From Enterocloster asparagiformis (GTDB taxonomy: Bacteria; Bacillota; Clostridia; Lachnospirales; Lachnospiraceae), in assembly GCA_018380885.1 (NCBI GenBank), contig JAGZSY010000018.1:1-64000 (forward strand): DNA of 64,000 nucleotides, written 5' to 3'. Below, piece after piece: positions 36,101-44,548 of this stretch (positions are counted from its first letter, which is position 1; each line of letters starts with the position of its first letter). The translations under genes and the position numbers were made by a program. The notes beneath the pieces are model-generated. The model ran no database searches. It had not been told where the DNA came from and saw only the letters and a list, made by a program, of their open reading frames with translations.

Positions 36101-37570
36101 ATGGATTTGGAGAACAAGCAAACGCTGTCTGAATATGTGTATGGAAATTTGCGGGAACAGATTTTGACGGGATATCTGTGCTGCGGGGATCCGATTCCCT
36201 CCCTGAGCCAGCTGTGCGAGACATACCATGTGGGGATAAGGACCGCGCGGGACGTGGTGCAGCGGCTGAAGGAGGAGGGGATGATCCGGACTGAGGAGCG
36301 CAGGCCCTCGGTGGTGATCTACCGGCAGCAGGAGGGGGACGGGAATCCCACTGCTGTGGAATCCGTGTTGGAGAGGCGGGAGGAGATCGCGGAGGTCTAC
36401 GAGACCATGGCGGCCCTGATGCCGGAGCTGTTTGCGTTTTCTGTCCAGGCGTGCGGAAAGCAGGCGGCTCTGGAATGCTTCCGCAGCCTGAAGCGGGACA
36501 GCAGAAAGCCGTTGGCGGTCAGATGGAAGGCCGCATCCAGGCCGCTGCACAGCCTGCTGGACGCCTCTCACAATCTGCTGTTTCGAGACGCGTTTACCTG
36601 TCTTGAAATCTACGCCAAGGTGCCATTTTTTCTGGAGCGCCATTCAGATCCGCCTCTTCGTCCCGCCTATGAGGAGTATGAGAACCCCCTGTGGATGCTG
36701 GACGCCGTGGAAACCGCAGATTTGGCGGAGATTCGGCAGCGGTTCCGGGTGATGTACCGTTTCCTGGCGGACGGCGTGCGGCAGTATCTGGACGGCTTAG
36801 AGGGCGGCTTTGGCCGCGGGGAGATAGCGGAAAGGCGCTGTTTTTTCTGGAGCGCCGAGCTGGGGCGCGACCACTATTACATGCAGATTACCCGCAGTCT
36901 GATCGACAGGATCGGGGTGGGAATTTACCGGAACGGTGCATTCCTGCCCTCTGAGGCGGAGCTGGCCGCAGAGTACGGCGTTTCGGTCTCCACCATCAGG
37001 AAGGCCCTGGCGACGCTTAACCGCCTGGGATTCTGCCGCACCTACAATGTAAAGGGAACACAGGTGACGCTGTTTGACGACAAAGCCACGGTGCGGTCCA
37101 TGAAGAACCGGGTACACAGGCAGGACACGCTGCTGTACCTGAGCGGGCTCCAGTTCATGGCCCTGGCTGTGAAGCCTGCGGCTCTGCTGGCATTTCCCGG
37201 GATCGGACGGGACGAGATAGAACAGATGAGACGGGAAGTGGAGCGGCCCCGCAGCGTTTTGCTGGATACGCTCATACACTGTGTGATGAGGCATATGCCT
37301 CTTGAGCCATACCGGATCATTTTGCAGGAAGTCACCGATCTCCTCCACTGGGGGTATTACTATTCTTTCTATGAAGGCGGAGCTGAAAGAAACAATGAGC
37401 TGAACCGGAAGGCGCAGAAGGCCCTTGATTTTTTGGAATCAGGGCAGCCTGACGCATTTTCCCGCCAGCTCTCCTGCTGCTACGGCCATGCCCTGAAGGT
37501 GGTGCGGGATTCCATGACGGGGATCGGCCTTACTGAGGCGGCCAGGCTCATCACGCCGGAACCGGATTAA
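36101..37570 (+). CDS. Regulator with two GntR winged-helix domains in one chain
   Basis: A 489-residue protein containing two GntR-type DNA-binding domains: residues about 8-72 (NLREQILTGY...IPSLSQLCETYHVGIRTARD) and 262-328 (LPSEAELAAEYGVSVSTIRKAL). Each is followed by a helical region of comparable length, so the chain looks like two GntR repressors joined head to tail. One chain could mimic the usual dimer. AACGGAGG precedes the ATG. It is divergent from the EAL gene with an 80-base shared upstream region (counting from 36021), the likely operator site. Effector unknown. Confidence 0.78.
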   Translation: MDLENKQTLSEYVYGNLREQILTGYLCCGDPIPSLSQLCETYHVGIRTARDVVQRLKEEGMIRTEERRPSVVIYRQQEGDGNPTAVESVLERREEIAEVYETMAALMPELFAFSVQACGKQAALECFRSLKRDSRKPLAVRWKAASRPLHSLLDASHNLLFRDAFTCLEIYAKVPFFLERHSDPPLRPAYEEYENPLWMLDAVETADLAEIRQRFRVMYRFLADGVRQYLDGLEGGFGRGEIAERRCFFWSAELGRDHYYMQITRSLIDRIGVGIYRNGAFLPSEAELAAEYGVSVSTIRKALATLNRLGFCRTYNVKGTQVTLFDDKATVRSMKNRVHRQDTLLYLSGLQFMALAVKPAALLAFPGIGRDEIEQMRREVERPRSVLLDTLIHCVMRHMPLEPYRIILQEVTDLLHWGYYYSFYEGGAERNNELNRKAQKALDFLESGQPDAFSRQLSCCYGHALKVVRDSMTGIGLTEAARLITPEPD

Positions 37571-37580
37571 AAGAAAATGA

Positions 37581-37622
37581 AAAAAGCTCATCAGCAGTCA
37601 ATGTGCGCTGATGAGCTTTTTT
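37581..37622. terminator. Bidirectional terminator
   Basis: AAAAAGCTCATCAGC pairs with GCTGATGAGCTTTTT. It serves the GntR-type gene and the opposing gene at 37640. Confidence 0.88.
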
Positions 37623-37639
37623 GCGCTGTCGCGGGGGCC

Positions 37640-38041
37640 TTACCGGGAGCAGAGGCTGTTGACAAAGGCGATATAACAGCCGAAGTCCCCGATCCGCTTG
37701 CGGTTAATGGGATCATCCTCCTCGTAGCCCAGGGTGTCCCGCCACAGGGATTTATGGCCCTGGAGCCGGAGATATTTGGCCAGCTGGTTGAATTTGACAA
37801 TCAGGGAATTGTGGCAGGCGGTGCGGCTGGAATCGCGATCCAGCTTTTCCCCGCGGCTCCACAGGGACCATTGGGAGCGGAACCCGATGTAGCGTGCGGT
37901 AGCCTGGGCCAGCTCCAGGTAGAGCTCGGCGGCGTCCTGGTCATTGCCGATCTCGGAAACCATGTCTGCGTGCAGCAGGGCCATCTCCTCCAGTGTCAGC
38001 GGGCGGTCCGCGGCCAGATACGTTTCATATGTGTGAATCAT
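37640..38041 (-). CDS. Helical protein, unknown function
   Basis: A 133-residue, mostly helical protein (EEMALLHADMVSEIGNDQDA, AELYLELAQATARYIGFRSQ), with many Arg and Trp. The frame is closed by stops and separated from neighbours by a terminator and a 210-base leader region. I see no motif that names a function; the size and His/Asp/Glu placement do not match a family I know. Confidence 0.6.
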   Translation of the reverse strand: MIHTYETYLAADRPLTLEEMALLHADMVSEIGNDQDAAELYLELAQATARYIGFRSQWSLWSRGEKLDRDSSRTACHNSLIVKFNQLAKYLRLQGHKSLWRDTLGYEEDDPINRKRIGDFGCYIAFVNSLCSR

Positions 38042-38129
38042 TGAGCGCCTCCAGATTTGTTGTGTGATGGTTCTTTATTAACTATACCATAAAACATGAA
38101 AAAAACTTTTGAAAACTTTTTATTTTTAT

Positions 38130-38159
38130 AAAACCGGCCGGGGGTCTCAAACGTCTTAT
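38130..38159 (+). promoter_or_regulatory. ECF-type promoter upstream of the 67-residue protein
   Basis: AAAACC at 38130-38135, 16-base spacer, CGTCTTAT at 38152-38159. The same two boxes with the same spacing occur at 39034-39063, and the six bases before CGTC are also shared (CTCAAA). The AAC-like -35 and CGTC -10 are typical of ECF sigma factors, not sigma-A. Confidence 0.72.
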
Positions 38160-38251
38160 AGGCAGGAACGGGAAAGGAGGGGAGCATAGGGCAAGGCGAA
38201 ATGCGGACAGCGGGCCGGGGAACTATACCGGCGGGCAAAAAAGGAGGGTCT

Positions 38252-38455
38252 ATGGATTTATTCAGGATTATAAACGATATTGCGGTGGAGGCGCGGATGG
38301 GCATGGGGGAGAAGGTGCACATGCTGATTCAGATTCTGGTGGGAATTTCTCCCAAAAGAATCGAATGCCGCAGGCGGGCGGGGCCGGAGGCCGAAAGCGC
38401 TCCCGATCAGGGGGCTGAGGAGGCAGACAAGAAATGCGCGGAGGACACAACATAG
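38252..38455 (+). CDS. 67-residue protein under ECF-type promoter
   Basis: A small protein starting MDLFRIINDIAVEARMGMGE, with a helical, moderately hydrophobic first 35 residues and a charged tail (ECRRRAGPEAESAPDQGAEE). AAGGAGGGTCT before ATG 38252 is a near-ideal ribosome site. Its stop abuts the end of the opposing XRE gene at 38456. Function unknown; location behind the ECF-like promoter suggests a cell-envelope stress role. Confidence 0.6.
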   Translation: MDLFRIINDIAVEARMGMGEKVHMLIQILVGISPKRIECRRRAGPEAESAPDQGAEEADKKCAEDTT

Positions 38456-38668
38456 TCAGACTGTGCCCGGTTCCTCATCGACATACTCTATGATATCGGA
38501 TACGCCGCATTTTAAAATACGGCAGAGCTGATTGACGGTGTTGGTGGAAATACTGTTGCCCTGCTTGATGCTGTAGTAGGTGGCGCGGCTGAATCCGGCT
38601 TTTTGCAGCTGATAAGAGGTGATTTTCTTTTCCTTCATTGTTTTAAACAGCGGTTCATAGCTAATCAT
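38456..38668 (-). CDS. Small XRE-family regulator
   Basis: A 70-residue Cro/C1-type helix-turn-helix protein: ITSYQLQKAGFSRATYYSIK forms the DNA-binding region, followed by TVNQLCRILKCGVSDIIEYV. It is of the same small class as the regulator at 1357 but clearly a different protein. GGAGGTGCAGG precedes the ATG. Convergent with the gene at 38252 and divergent from that at 38831. Target unknown. Confidence 0.78.
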   Translation of the reverse strand: MISYEPLFKTMKEKKITSYQLQKAGFSRATYYSIKQGNSISTNTVNQLCRILKCGVSDIIEYVDEEPGTV

Positions 38669-38830
38669 CCTGCACCTCCGGTTGATGTAATGACTTAAGT
38701 ATAGGGGGCTTAAAAACGATTGAATATGTACGAATATCCGAGTATAATAAAAATTGTAAAAAAACAGAAAAAAGCGGCTTGCAAAACCGGCAGAACGGTT
38801 CGGGCCTCATGGAGTCAGGAGGTGGAGGGT

Positions 38831-39025
38831 ATGGACCAGCGTTGGAAGTACCATTTTATCATACACATTCTTTTGAGTATTATTACAGTTCTCGCCATAT
38901 CTGCGCTGTATTTATTTTATAAGAACTGGCTGGCGGAGGATATGATCCGTGAGCTGAACCGGGATTACCAGGAGCTGGCGAGGGAGCAGAACGCCGCTGC
39001 CGGCGGGGATCCGAAAAAAATATAA
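38831..39025 (+). CDS. 64-residue single-span membrane protein
   Basis: Starts MDQRWKYHFIIHILLSII and has one membrane helix (about residues 8-30), then a charged helix (AEDMIRELNRDYQELAREQN). GGAGGTGGAGGGT precedes ATG 38831, so this start is far better than the in-frame ATG at 38720. It lies between the XRE gene and the transglutaminase gene, just before the second ECF-type promoter. Function unknown. Confidence 0.58.
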   Translation: MDQRWKYHFIIHILLSIITVLAISALYLFYKNWLAEDMIRELNRDYQELAREQNAAAGGDPKKI

Positions 39026-39033
39026 AAATAATT

Positions 39034-39063
39034 AAAACCGACAGGGTTTCTCAAACGTCTTAT
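39034..39063 (+). promoter_or_regulatory. ECF-type promoter of the transglutaminase gene
   Basis: AAAACC at 39034-39039, 16-base spacer, CGTCTTAT at 39056-39063, 36 bases from the start codon. Boxes and spacing are identical to 38130-38159. Confidence 0.75.
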
Positions 39064-39098
39064 GAGTATCAGCAAACAAATTTCAGGAGGAAAATGAG

Positions 39099-41108
39099 AT
39101 GAGTAAAAAGAAATGCGCCGTTTTGGCAAGGCTGGGAGCAGCCGCGATGATGACAGTGGTAACCGCCTCCACCGCGTTCGGGGGAACATGGCAGCCGGAG
39201 GCCGCGGGCTGGCGCTACCACAACGATGGAGGACAGCCCGCAGGGGAGGGCTGGATTCAGGATGGAATGGAGTTCTACCATACGGATGGAAACGGCTATA
39301 TGCAGACCGGTTGGTTTCAGGACCCGGCGGACAACGGCCGCTGGTATTATCTGAACCCGCAGCAGGGCGGCCCTCAGGGAGCCTTGAAAACCGGATGGCT
39401 TCAGGACAACGGCAGGTGGTATTTCCTGGACACCAGAATCGGGGGCCCCAGAGGCAGCATGATGAGCGGATGGCAGTGGATTGACGGAAAATGCTACTAT
39501 CTGGACCCGGCCCAGGGCGGTGCCATGGCAGCGGACTGCACTACGCCGGACGGCTGCCGGGTGGACGCCTCGGGGGCGTGGGTGGATGCAAACGGAACGC
39601 CGTATTATGAGGAAGGCAAGGGGATTTCCTCCACCGTCACGGTGGATATCACCGCCCAGGGCGGCGCAGGGAGCGCGGTGAGCGCCGGAGGAGGCGCGGC
39701 CGGCGGTTCCAGCGGGGGGAGCGGCTCCGGCGGCATCAACACCCAGGAGGATTCTGCGTGGAGCAATTACTCCGATGACTCCGTGGGCCATTCGGCCAAT
39801 GATTTTGAGAACGGAAACTATGGGATGATGGATTCCGATGAGCGGGAGGAGATGGAGGACGCCATCGAGTCGTTCAAGAGCACTTATCTCACCGCCGGTA
39901 TGAGCGACTTTGAGAAGGAAATCATGATTATCAAATGGCTGGTGCAGAATTGCAGCTATGAGAAGGGCGAAAACTGGTCCAACTCAACCGGTTACAGCTG
40001 CATCGTCAGGGGCAAGGCGCAGTGCTCCGGCTATGCGGACGCGTTTTTGCAGACGGCAAAGGCCTGCGGCCTGGAGGCGCGGTATATTTACAATAATTAC
40101 CACGCGTGGAACCTTGTGAAGCTGGACAATGACTGGTACCACGTGGACGTGACCTGGGAGGATCCCATCGGGAGCAACAACTATGGGTTTTCCGGGCTGC
40201 GCAACAAGTACATCAACCTGGAGGACAGCGAGATCAAGGGTGTGTCGTACCACCGGGAATGGTCGCCCAGCAGCATCAAGGCGAAGGGAGTGGCTTACGG
40301 TCACAAGGTTGTGGCCCAATACTTAAAGGACGGTACCATCGATACCTCCAAGGGAGAGAGCTTCCGGGAACAGATGGACAAATATTTTAACAAAATCAGC
40401 AACGAGGACGGCAGCAACATCTTATCCTATACCGGTACCAGCGGTACGGCGGACAAAATCTGCGCCTTCCTTGAAAATGAGATCGACGCCAAGCGCGACA
40501 GCTTTGGGTTCGCCGTGCGTTACCCCTCCGAGTATACGGCCCTGGTGACGGGCAATTACAGCAAGCTTGTGAATATCAACAACGAGATCGAGGAAGCGGT
40601 GAACAGGCGGCTCAACGAGAAATATAAGGATGTGCTGAGAAATCCTGTCAAGATATCCCTGTATTTGGAGCGGGATGCGGACAACAACTATTACGCCTAT
40701 GAGACGGGCAACCTCAACTACCAGGAGGGACAGGGCAAAAAGATCAATTATCTGGTGCACTTTGTGGATATAGAAGGCAACGAGGTGGGAACCCAGAGCG
40801 GAACCGGGGAGAAGAAGAGAAGCGTACAGCTGGTATTCCCGGAGGGGTACAGCTGGATCAGCAACGGTTCCGAAAACTACAAGGTGAGCCAGGGGAAGGT
40901 TTCCTACAGCGGCAGAAGCTTCCAGATTCTCAGCAGCGATGAGGTGGAATTGCAGGTGCGCCTCAGAAAGCTGGAGACTGAGAACACGAAGTCCACAAAA
41001 CCGAAGAATCAGGATATTGAGACTGAGAAGGAAACGGAGCGTAAAAACGAGAGCGCGGGGAACAGCCAGGCGGAGAAGGCCTCTCCGTCCTCCGCGGACA
41101 GAATCTAA
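39099..41108 (+). CDS. Secreted choline-binding-repeat protein with transglutaminase-like domain
   Basis: A 669-residue exported protein: signal peptide (residues 1-28), five to six Trp-rich wall-binding repeats to about 170 (TGWFQDPADNGRWYYLNPQ, TGWLQDNGRWYFLD), a Gly/Ser linker, then a transglutaminase/protease-like domain with Cys in AQCSGYADAF, His in NYHAWNLV and Asp in YHVDVTWEDP, so the catalytic triad is complete. A C-terminal module (VHFVDIEGNEVGTQSGTGE) resembles a MucBP-type domain and ends in a charged tail. AGGAGG precedes the ATG. It may cross-link or cleave wall proteins. The ECF-type promoter ties it to envelope stress. Confidence 0.82.
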   Translation: MSKKKCAVLARLGAAAMMTVVTASTAFGGTWQPEAAGWRYHNDGGQPAGEGWIQDGMEFYHTDGNGYMQTGWFQDPADNGRWYYLNPQQGGPQGALKTGWLQDNGRWYFLDTRIGGPRGSMMSGWQWIDGKCYYLDPAQGGAMAADCTTPDGCRVDASGAWVDANGTPYYEEGKGISSTVTVDITAQGGAGSAVSAGGGAAGGSSGGSGSGGINTQEDSAWSNYSDDSVGHSANDFENGNYGMMDSDEREEMEDAIESFKSTYLTAGMSDFEKEIMIIKWLVQNCSYEKGENWSNSTGYSCIVRGKAQCSGYADAFLQTAKACGLEARYIYNNYHAWNLVKLDNDWYHVDVTWEDPIGSNNYGFSGLRNKYINLEDSEIKGVSYHREWSPSSIKAKGVAYGHKVVAQYLKDGTIDTSKGESFREQMDKYFNKISNEDGSNILSYTGTSGTADKICAFLENEIDAKRDSFGFAVRYPSEYTALVTGNYSKLVNINNEIEEAVNRRLNEKYKDVLRNPVKISLYLERDADNNYYAYETGNLNYQEGQGKKINYLVHFVDIEGNEVGTQSGTGEKKRSVQLVFPEGYSWISNGSENYKVSQGKVSYSGRSFQILSSDEVELQVRLRKLETENTKSTKPKNQDIETEKETERKNESAGNSQAEKASPSSADRI

Positions 41109-41161
41109 AGAACAGCCGCCGGGTCAGGTTCAGATTAAGAGAAAGGTGAGGAGAGGAAAAA

Positions 41162-41863
41162 ATGGGATTATTTTCTAAGAAGGTTTGCACTGTGTGCGGA
41201 AAAGAGGAGCGTTTGGGACATACCTTTTACACGGAAGGCGGGGAGAAGGTACAAATCTGCAGCCAGTGCTACAAAGAGATGCATATGGACGGCGTGGTGC
41301 GGTATTGCCGCTGGGCGGGCAGGGAACCGTACTACGATACGGAGGTGCTGCCGCATTTGCAAAGGCTTTGCGAGCTGATGGAGGGAACGGGGGACCAGGA
41401 AGCTGTTACCATAGGAAATGTGGGTATCTGCGGCCGCAGCATGATGTTTACCGGACTGGACGGCGTGGCGGTCTCCATGGACGACATCTATCTGATTACC
41501 TATTTTCGGGTGAACGCAGGGGCGCTTTCCGAGACGCTGGAGTTCGTTTTCCTCACCAAAAACCCACAATTTCCGGCGCTGTTTGAGGTCATGACCTTGC
41601 AGGCGCGCCTGCGGGACCTGAGCGGAAAGGCAAAGGAGGGCCGCCGCCTGACGGAGAAATTATACAGTGACCTTTGCAGGGAGACGTTGATTTATCCTGT
41701 GATGGACTGCGGGCAGCTGATGAAACAGATCAAGGCCGATTACAAGGCGGGAAAGTCCCCCGAGCTGCAGGCCTTATACCGGCAGCTGGAGGAAATACAG
41801 CTGAGCAGAGGGCGGTACAAGATAGAGAAGATTGTGGAGCTGATGGGGATTCCCACGCGATGA
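41162..41863 (+). CDS. Zinc-ribbon protein (DUF4428-like N-terminus), unknown function
   Basis: A 233-residue protein. The first 35 residues hold two Cys pairs (VCTVCGKEE and ICSQCYKE), a zinc ribbon of the DUF4428 kind. Residues 70-140 look like a PH-like beta domain (VGICGRSMMFTGLDGVAVSM, IYLITYF), and the C-terminal 80 residues are helical. No signal peptide or membrane span. GAGGAGAGG precedes the ATG, 53 bases after the transglutaminase gene, so both may share the ECF-type promoter. Followed by a terminator. Confidence 0.65.
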   Translation: MGLFSKKVCTVCGKEERLGHTFYTEGGEKVQICSQCYKEMHMDGVVRYCRWAGREPYYDTEVLPHLQRLCELMEGTGDQEAVTIGNVGICGRSMMFTGLDGVAVSMDDIYLITYFRVNAGALSETLEFVFLTKNPQFPALFEVMTLQARLRDLSGKAKEGRRLTEKLYSDLCRETLIYPVMDCGQLMKQIKADYKAGKSPELQALYRQLEEIQLSRGRYKIEKIVELMGIPTR

Positions 41864-41963
41864 CCCAGGGCGGAGGCAAAGGACGGTAAAGGAATATACG
41901 CTGGAGACAGCGCATATTGATAGAGTGCAGGGCGCAAGGGGGCCGCGGGATTTATGCGGCGGG

Positions 41964-42007
41964 AAGCAGCCGGAGGAGCAAAAAGATGCTCCGACGGCTG
42001 CTTTTTT
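41964..42007 (+). terminator. Terminator before the sigma-factor fusion gene
   Basis: AGCAGCCG-GAGGAGC stem pairs with GCTCC-GACGGCTGCT around an A-rich loop, followed by TTTTTT. Confidence 0.85.
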
Positions 42008-42065
42008 GCGCGGGCGGAAATGATTTTTTGTGTGGGAATGAACTGGAAAATATCACCAGGTCTGA

Positions 42066-42094
42066 TTGAACTGCCTGGCGGTAAGGGGTATAAT
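42066..42094 (+). promoter_or_regulatory. Sigma-A promoter of the sigma-factor fusion gene
   Basis: TTGAAC, 17-base spacer, TATAAT; close to consensus. The gene is thus probably transcribed constitutively, not by its own ECF-type promoter. Confidence 0.75.
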
Positions 42095-42201
42095 AAAAAA
42101 GAATTTAAAGAAACTTTTGCAAATGTAAAACCAAAGACGGTTTGGCCGGCACTTATATAACAGAGGCGGATCAAACAGCGGGCGATCAGGAGGGAAATGA
42201 G

Positions 42202-44460
42202 TTGGAAACGGTGAGAGATAAGCAGTTGGAGGAAGCGGTGCGGCTTGCGCGGCAGGGGGATTCCCAGGCATTTGAACAGTTATACCGGCTCACATATAAA
42301 TATGTATATTTCCACGCAAAGTCGATTTTAAACGATACGGAGGCGGCGTGGGATCTGGTGCAGGACACGTACGTGATTGTTTACCGAAAACTGGATACGC
42401 TGAGGGAGGATCGCCTGATAAAGCCTTGGATTGGGGGGATTGTGTTCAACCTTGGATATAAGCGTCTGAAGAAAAAGACGGATGTATTGCTGGGAGAAGG
42501 GCAGGAGTTTTTGTTCGATGAGATGGAGGTGCAGGACAGCGGCATGCTGCCGGAGCAAGCGCTGGATCAGAAGGAGACGGTCCAGATAATCCAGGATGTG
42601 ATCGAGCAGCTTCCTCCCCTTCAGAAGGCTGCGGTCATCGCGTACTATTTTGACGAGAAGGGCGTGGCGGACATTGCCAGGGAGGCCGGCTGCAGCGACG
42701 GGACGATCAAGAGCCGGCTCAATTATGCCAGAAAGTCGATCCGGGAGCGGATACTTCAGAAGGAACGGGAGATGGGCGTTACCCTGCACACCGTCACCGG
42801 CCCGATGATTCTCTGGGCGCTGATGGAGCTGTTTGCCCAGACCCAGGTATCGCCGCGGCGCGCCGCCATGGCCTTCCAATTTGTGGGAAAAAAGGCCGGG
42901 TTTGCCGCGGTGGGAGCCGTTGGGGCCGCGAACGCTGCGGGAGGAAATGCCGCGGGGGGAACTGCCGCGGGAAGCGGAGGAGCGAACGCTGCGGGAGCCG
43001 CGGGAGGAAAGGCCGCGGGGGGAACTGCCGTGGGAAGCGGAGGCGCGAACGCTGCGGGAGCCGCGGGGGGAAATGCCGCGGGGGGAACTGCCGCGGGAAG
43101 CGGAGGAGCGTATGCAGCGGAAACAGGGGGAGCGCAAAGCGCGGGAGCTGCCGGTGGAAAGGCCGTCGGGAGCACGGCTGGCGCAGGGATCAAGGGGGCC
43201 GGTGGAACGGCTGCCGGGACTACGGCTGACGCAGGGATCAAGGCTGCCGGAAGTACGGCCGCCGGGGCAAAGGCCGCCGGGGCCACAGCAGTCGCCGGGG
43301 CCAAGGCTGCCGCCGCCGGTGGAAAAGGCATCGCCGCGATTATAGGGGCTGCGAAGATTCCGTTAGTCTGCATCGCTGCCTCGGCGGTGATCGGGACCGG
43401 TGTGGGCGTGGGAAACTATTACCAGGAACAGGCCTCCTCAAGCAGGGCGGTGGAGCAGGCCGCAGAGCGGGAAGCGCATCGGGAACCGTCCAGGGAGGAG
43501 GCGCGGCAGTCATCTCCCCAGACCGCAGCGGAAGAGGTCAAACCGCAGGAGACTAAACCTGCCCCGGGGTGGGAGAACGGGGAGGACGGCCGGAGGTACC
43601 GGGACCGGGACGGGAATTTCCTGGCCCACACCTGGAAGGAAATAGGCGGAAACCTGTACTATTTCAAAAAGGACGGGATAGCCGCCACCGGTCAGCTGCG
43701 GCTGGGGCGCCAGACCTACGCCTTCGACAGCGGCGGGAAGCTGACCGGGATGTCTTACAGCGCCGACGGGGTTTTTTACGATGAGGACGTCAAATATTAC
43801 GGCGGGGACGGCGTGTTCGTTTCCGGATTGGACGGCTCGGATGAGCGGCTGATCTGCCCGGCCCAGGGCGTTATGACGGTGGCGGAATCGGAAGGGGTTC
43901 TGTATTATTTCTGTAACGAAGTTTATACCCGGACACTGCCGGGACAAGACGCGGAATCAGAGGGGAAAACGTATGGTTACTGGGAGGCAGCCGCGTACCG
44001 TGTCAACGTAGACGGATCAGGCACCTCCAGGTTTGGCAACGGCGGCTGGGTGACGGCTAAGGATATTATCGTCGTGGACGGCAAGGGGTATATGAGCTGG
44101 ACGGATGTGGGCGAGGGCGACGGGGATCTTCCCCATGGTTCGCTGATTGTGCTGGAGCCGGGAGGACCGGAAAACGGAACTAAAATTATGGATCTGGAGA
44201 GTCAAGCCGATTACCGGCAGCTCCAGAAAGAGGACGGCTGGATTTATTTTATCAATACCAATCCGCTGCCCGAGTTTTTCGGCGGTAGCGAAGTTTATAG
44301 GGACGCTCTGCTGCGGGTATCGCTGGAGGATCAAACCGTCCAGCGCGTGATCGGCAGCGACGTGGAGGCGTACTTTGTTTATGGGGAGACTATTTATTAC
44401 ATGAAGAACGGCGTTATGAACCGGATGAATATCCATGAGTCCGATCTAAAAATATTATAA
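42202..44460 (+). CDS. ECF-type sigma factor fused to a membrane span and extracytoplasmic wall-sensing tail
   Basis: A 752-residue protein. Residues 1-100 match sigma region 2 (AFEQLYRLTYKYVYFHAKSI, AAWDLVQDTYVIVYRKL), and 130-190 match region 4 (LPPLQKAAVIAYYFDEKG, CSDGTIKSRLNYARKSIR). Then come an Ala/Gly-rich linker with a 21-residue repeat, one membrane span near 386-408 (IPLVCIAASAVIGTGVGVG), a charged stretch, a choline-binding-type repeat near 470-520 (GGNLYYFKKDGIAATGQ) and a beta-rich, DUF5050/propeller-like tail (GVFVSGLDGSDERLICPAQG). TTG 42202 has AGGAGG eight bases upstream. DNA-binding inside and wall-binding outside suggests a one-protein signal relay, probably released by proteolysis. 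Confidence 0.8.
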   Translation: METVRDKQLEEAVRLARQGDSQAFEQLYRLTYKYVYFHAKSILNDTEAAWDLVQDTYVIVYRKLDTLREDRLIKPWIGGIVFNLGYKRLKKKTDVLLGEGQEFLFDEMEVQDSGMLPEQALDQKETVQIIQDVIEQLPPLQKAAVIAYYFDEKGVADIAREAGCSDGTIKSRLNYARKSIRERILQKEREMGVTLHTVTGPMILWALMELFAQTQVSPRRAAMAFQFVGKKAGFAAVGAVGAANAAGGNAAGGTAAGSGGANAAGAAGGKAAGGTAVGSGGANAAGAAGGNAAGGTAAGSGGAYAAETGGAQSAGAAGGKAVGSTAGAGIKGAGGTAAGTTADAGIKAAGSTAAGAKAAGATAVAGAKAAAAGGKGIAAIIGAAKIPLVCIAASAVIGTGVGVGNYYQEQASSSRAVEQAAEREAHREPSREEARQSSPQTAAEEVKPQETKPAPGWENGEDGRRYRDRDGNFLAHTWKEIGGNLYYFKKDGIAATGQLRLGRQTYAFDSGGKLTGMSYSADGVFYDEDVKYYGGDGVFVSGLDGSDERLICPAQGVMTVAESEGVLYYFCNEVYTRTLPGQDAESEGKTYGYWEAAAYRVNVDGSGTSRFGNGGWVTAKDIIVVDGKGYMSWTDVGEGDGDLPHGSLIVLEPGGPENGTKIMDLESQADYRQLQKEDGWIYFINTNPLPEFFGGSEVYRDALLRVSLEDQTVQRVIGSDVEAYFVYGETIYYMKNGVMNRMNIHESDLKIL
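42937..43125 (+). repeat. Three 63-bp in-frame repeats (Ala/Gly linker)
   Basis: Copies at 42937-42999, 43000-43062 and 43063-43125 encode variants of AGGNAAGGTAAGSGGANAAGA minus the last residue shown here where space limits apply (21 residues each). Degenerate Ala/Gly sequence continues to about 43330. Copy number is likely to vary between strains. Confidence 0.85.
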
Positions 44461-44480
44461 TATTACAGAAAATGGGAAAA

Positions 44481-44518
44481 CGCCTGCGGAACATTTGTAT
44501 GGGCTTCGCAGGCGATTT
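44481..44518 (+). terminator. Weak terminator or processing hairpin
   Basis: CGCCTGCG (44481-44488) pairs with CGCAGGCG (44507-44514), followed only by ATTT. Read-through into the next gene is likely. Confidence 0.45.
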
Positions 44519-44548
44519 CCAGGGGATAAGAGAGGATGAAAGAGAACA

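Noticed and set aside
42328..43373. Long minus-strand and shifted-frame open frames over the sigma-fusion linker
   Set aside because: Any frame stays open through the repeated GC-rich Ala/Gly codons; composition is repetitive and no start signal exists.
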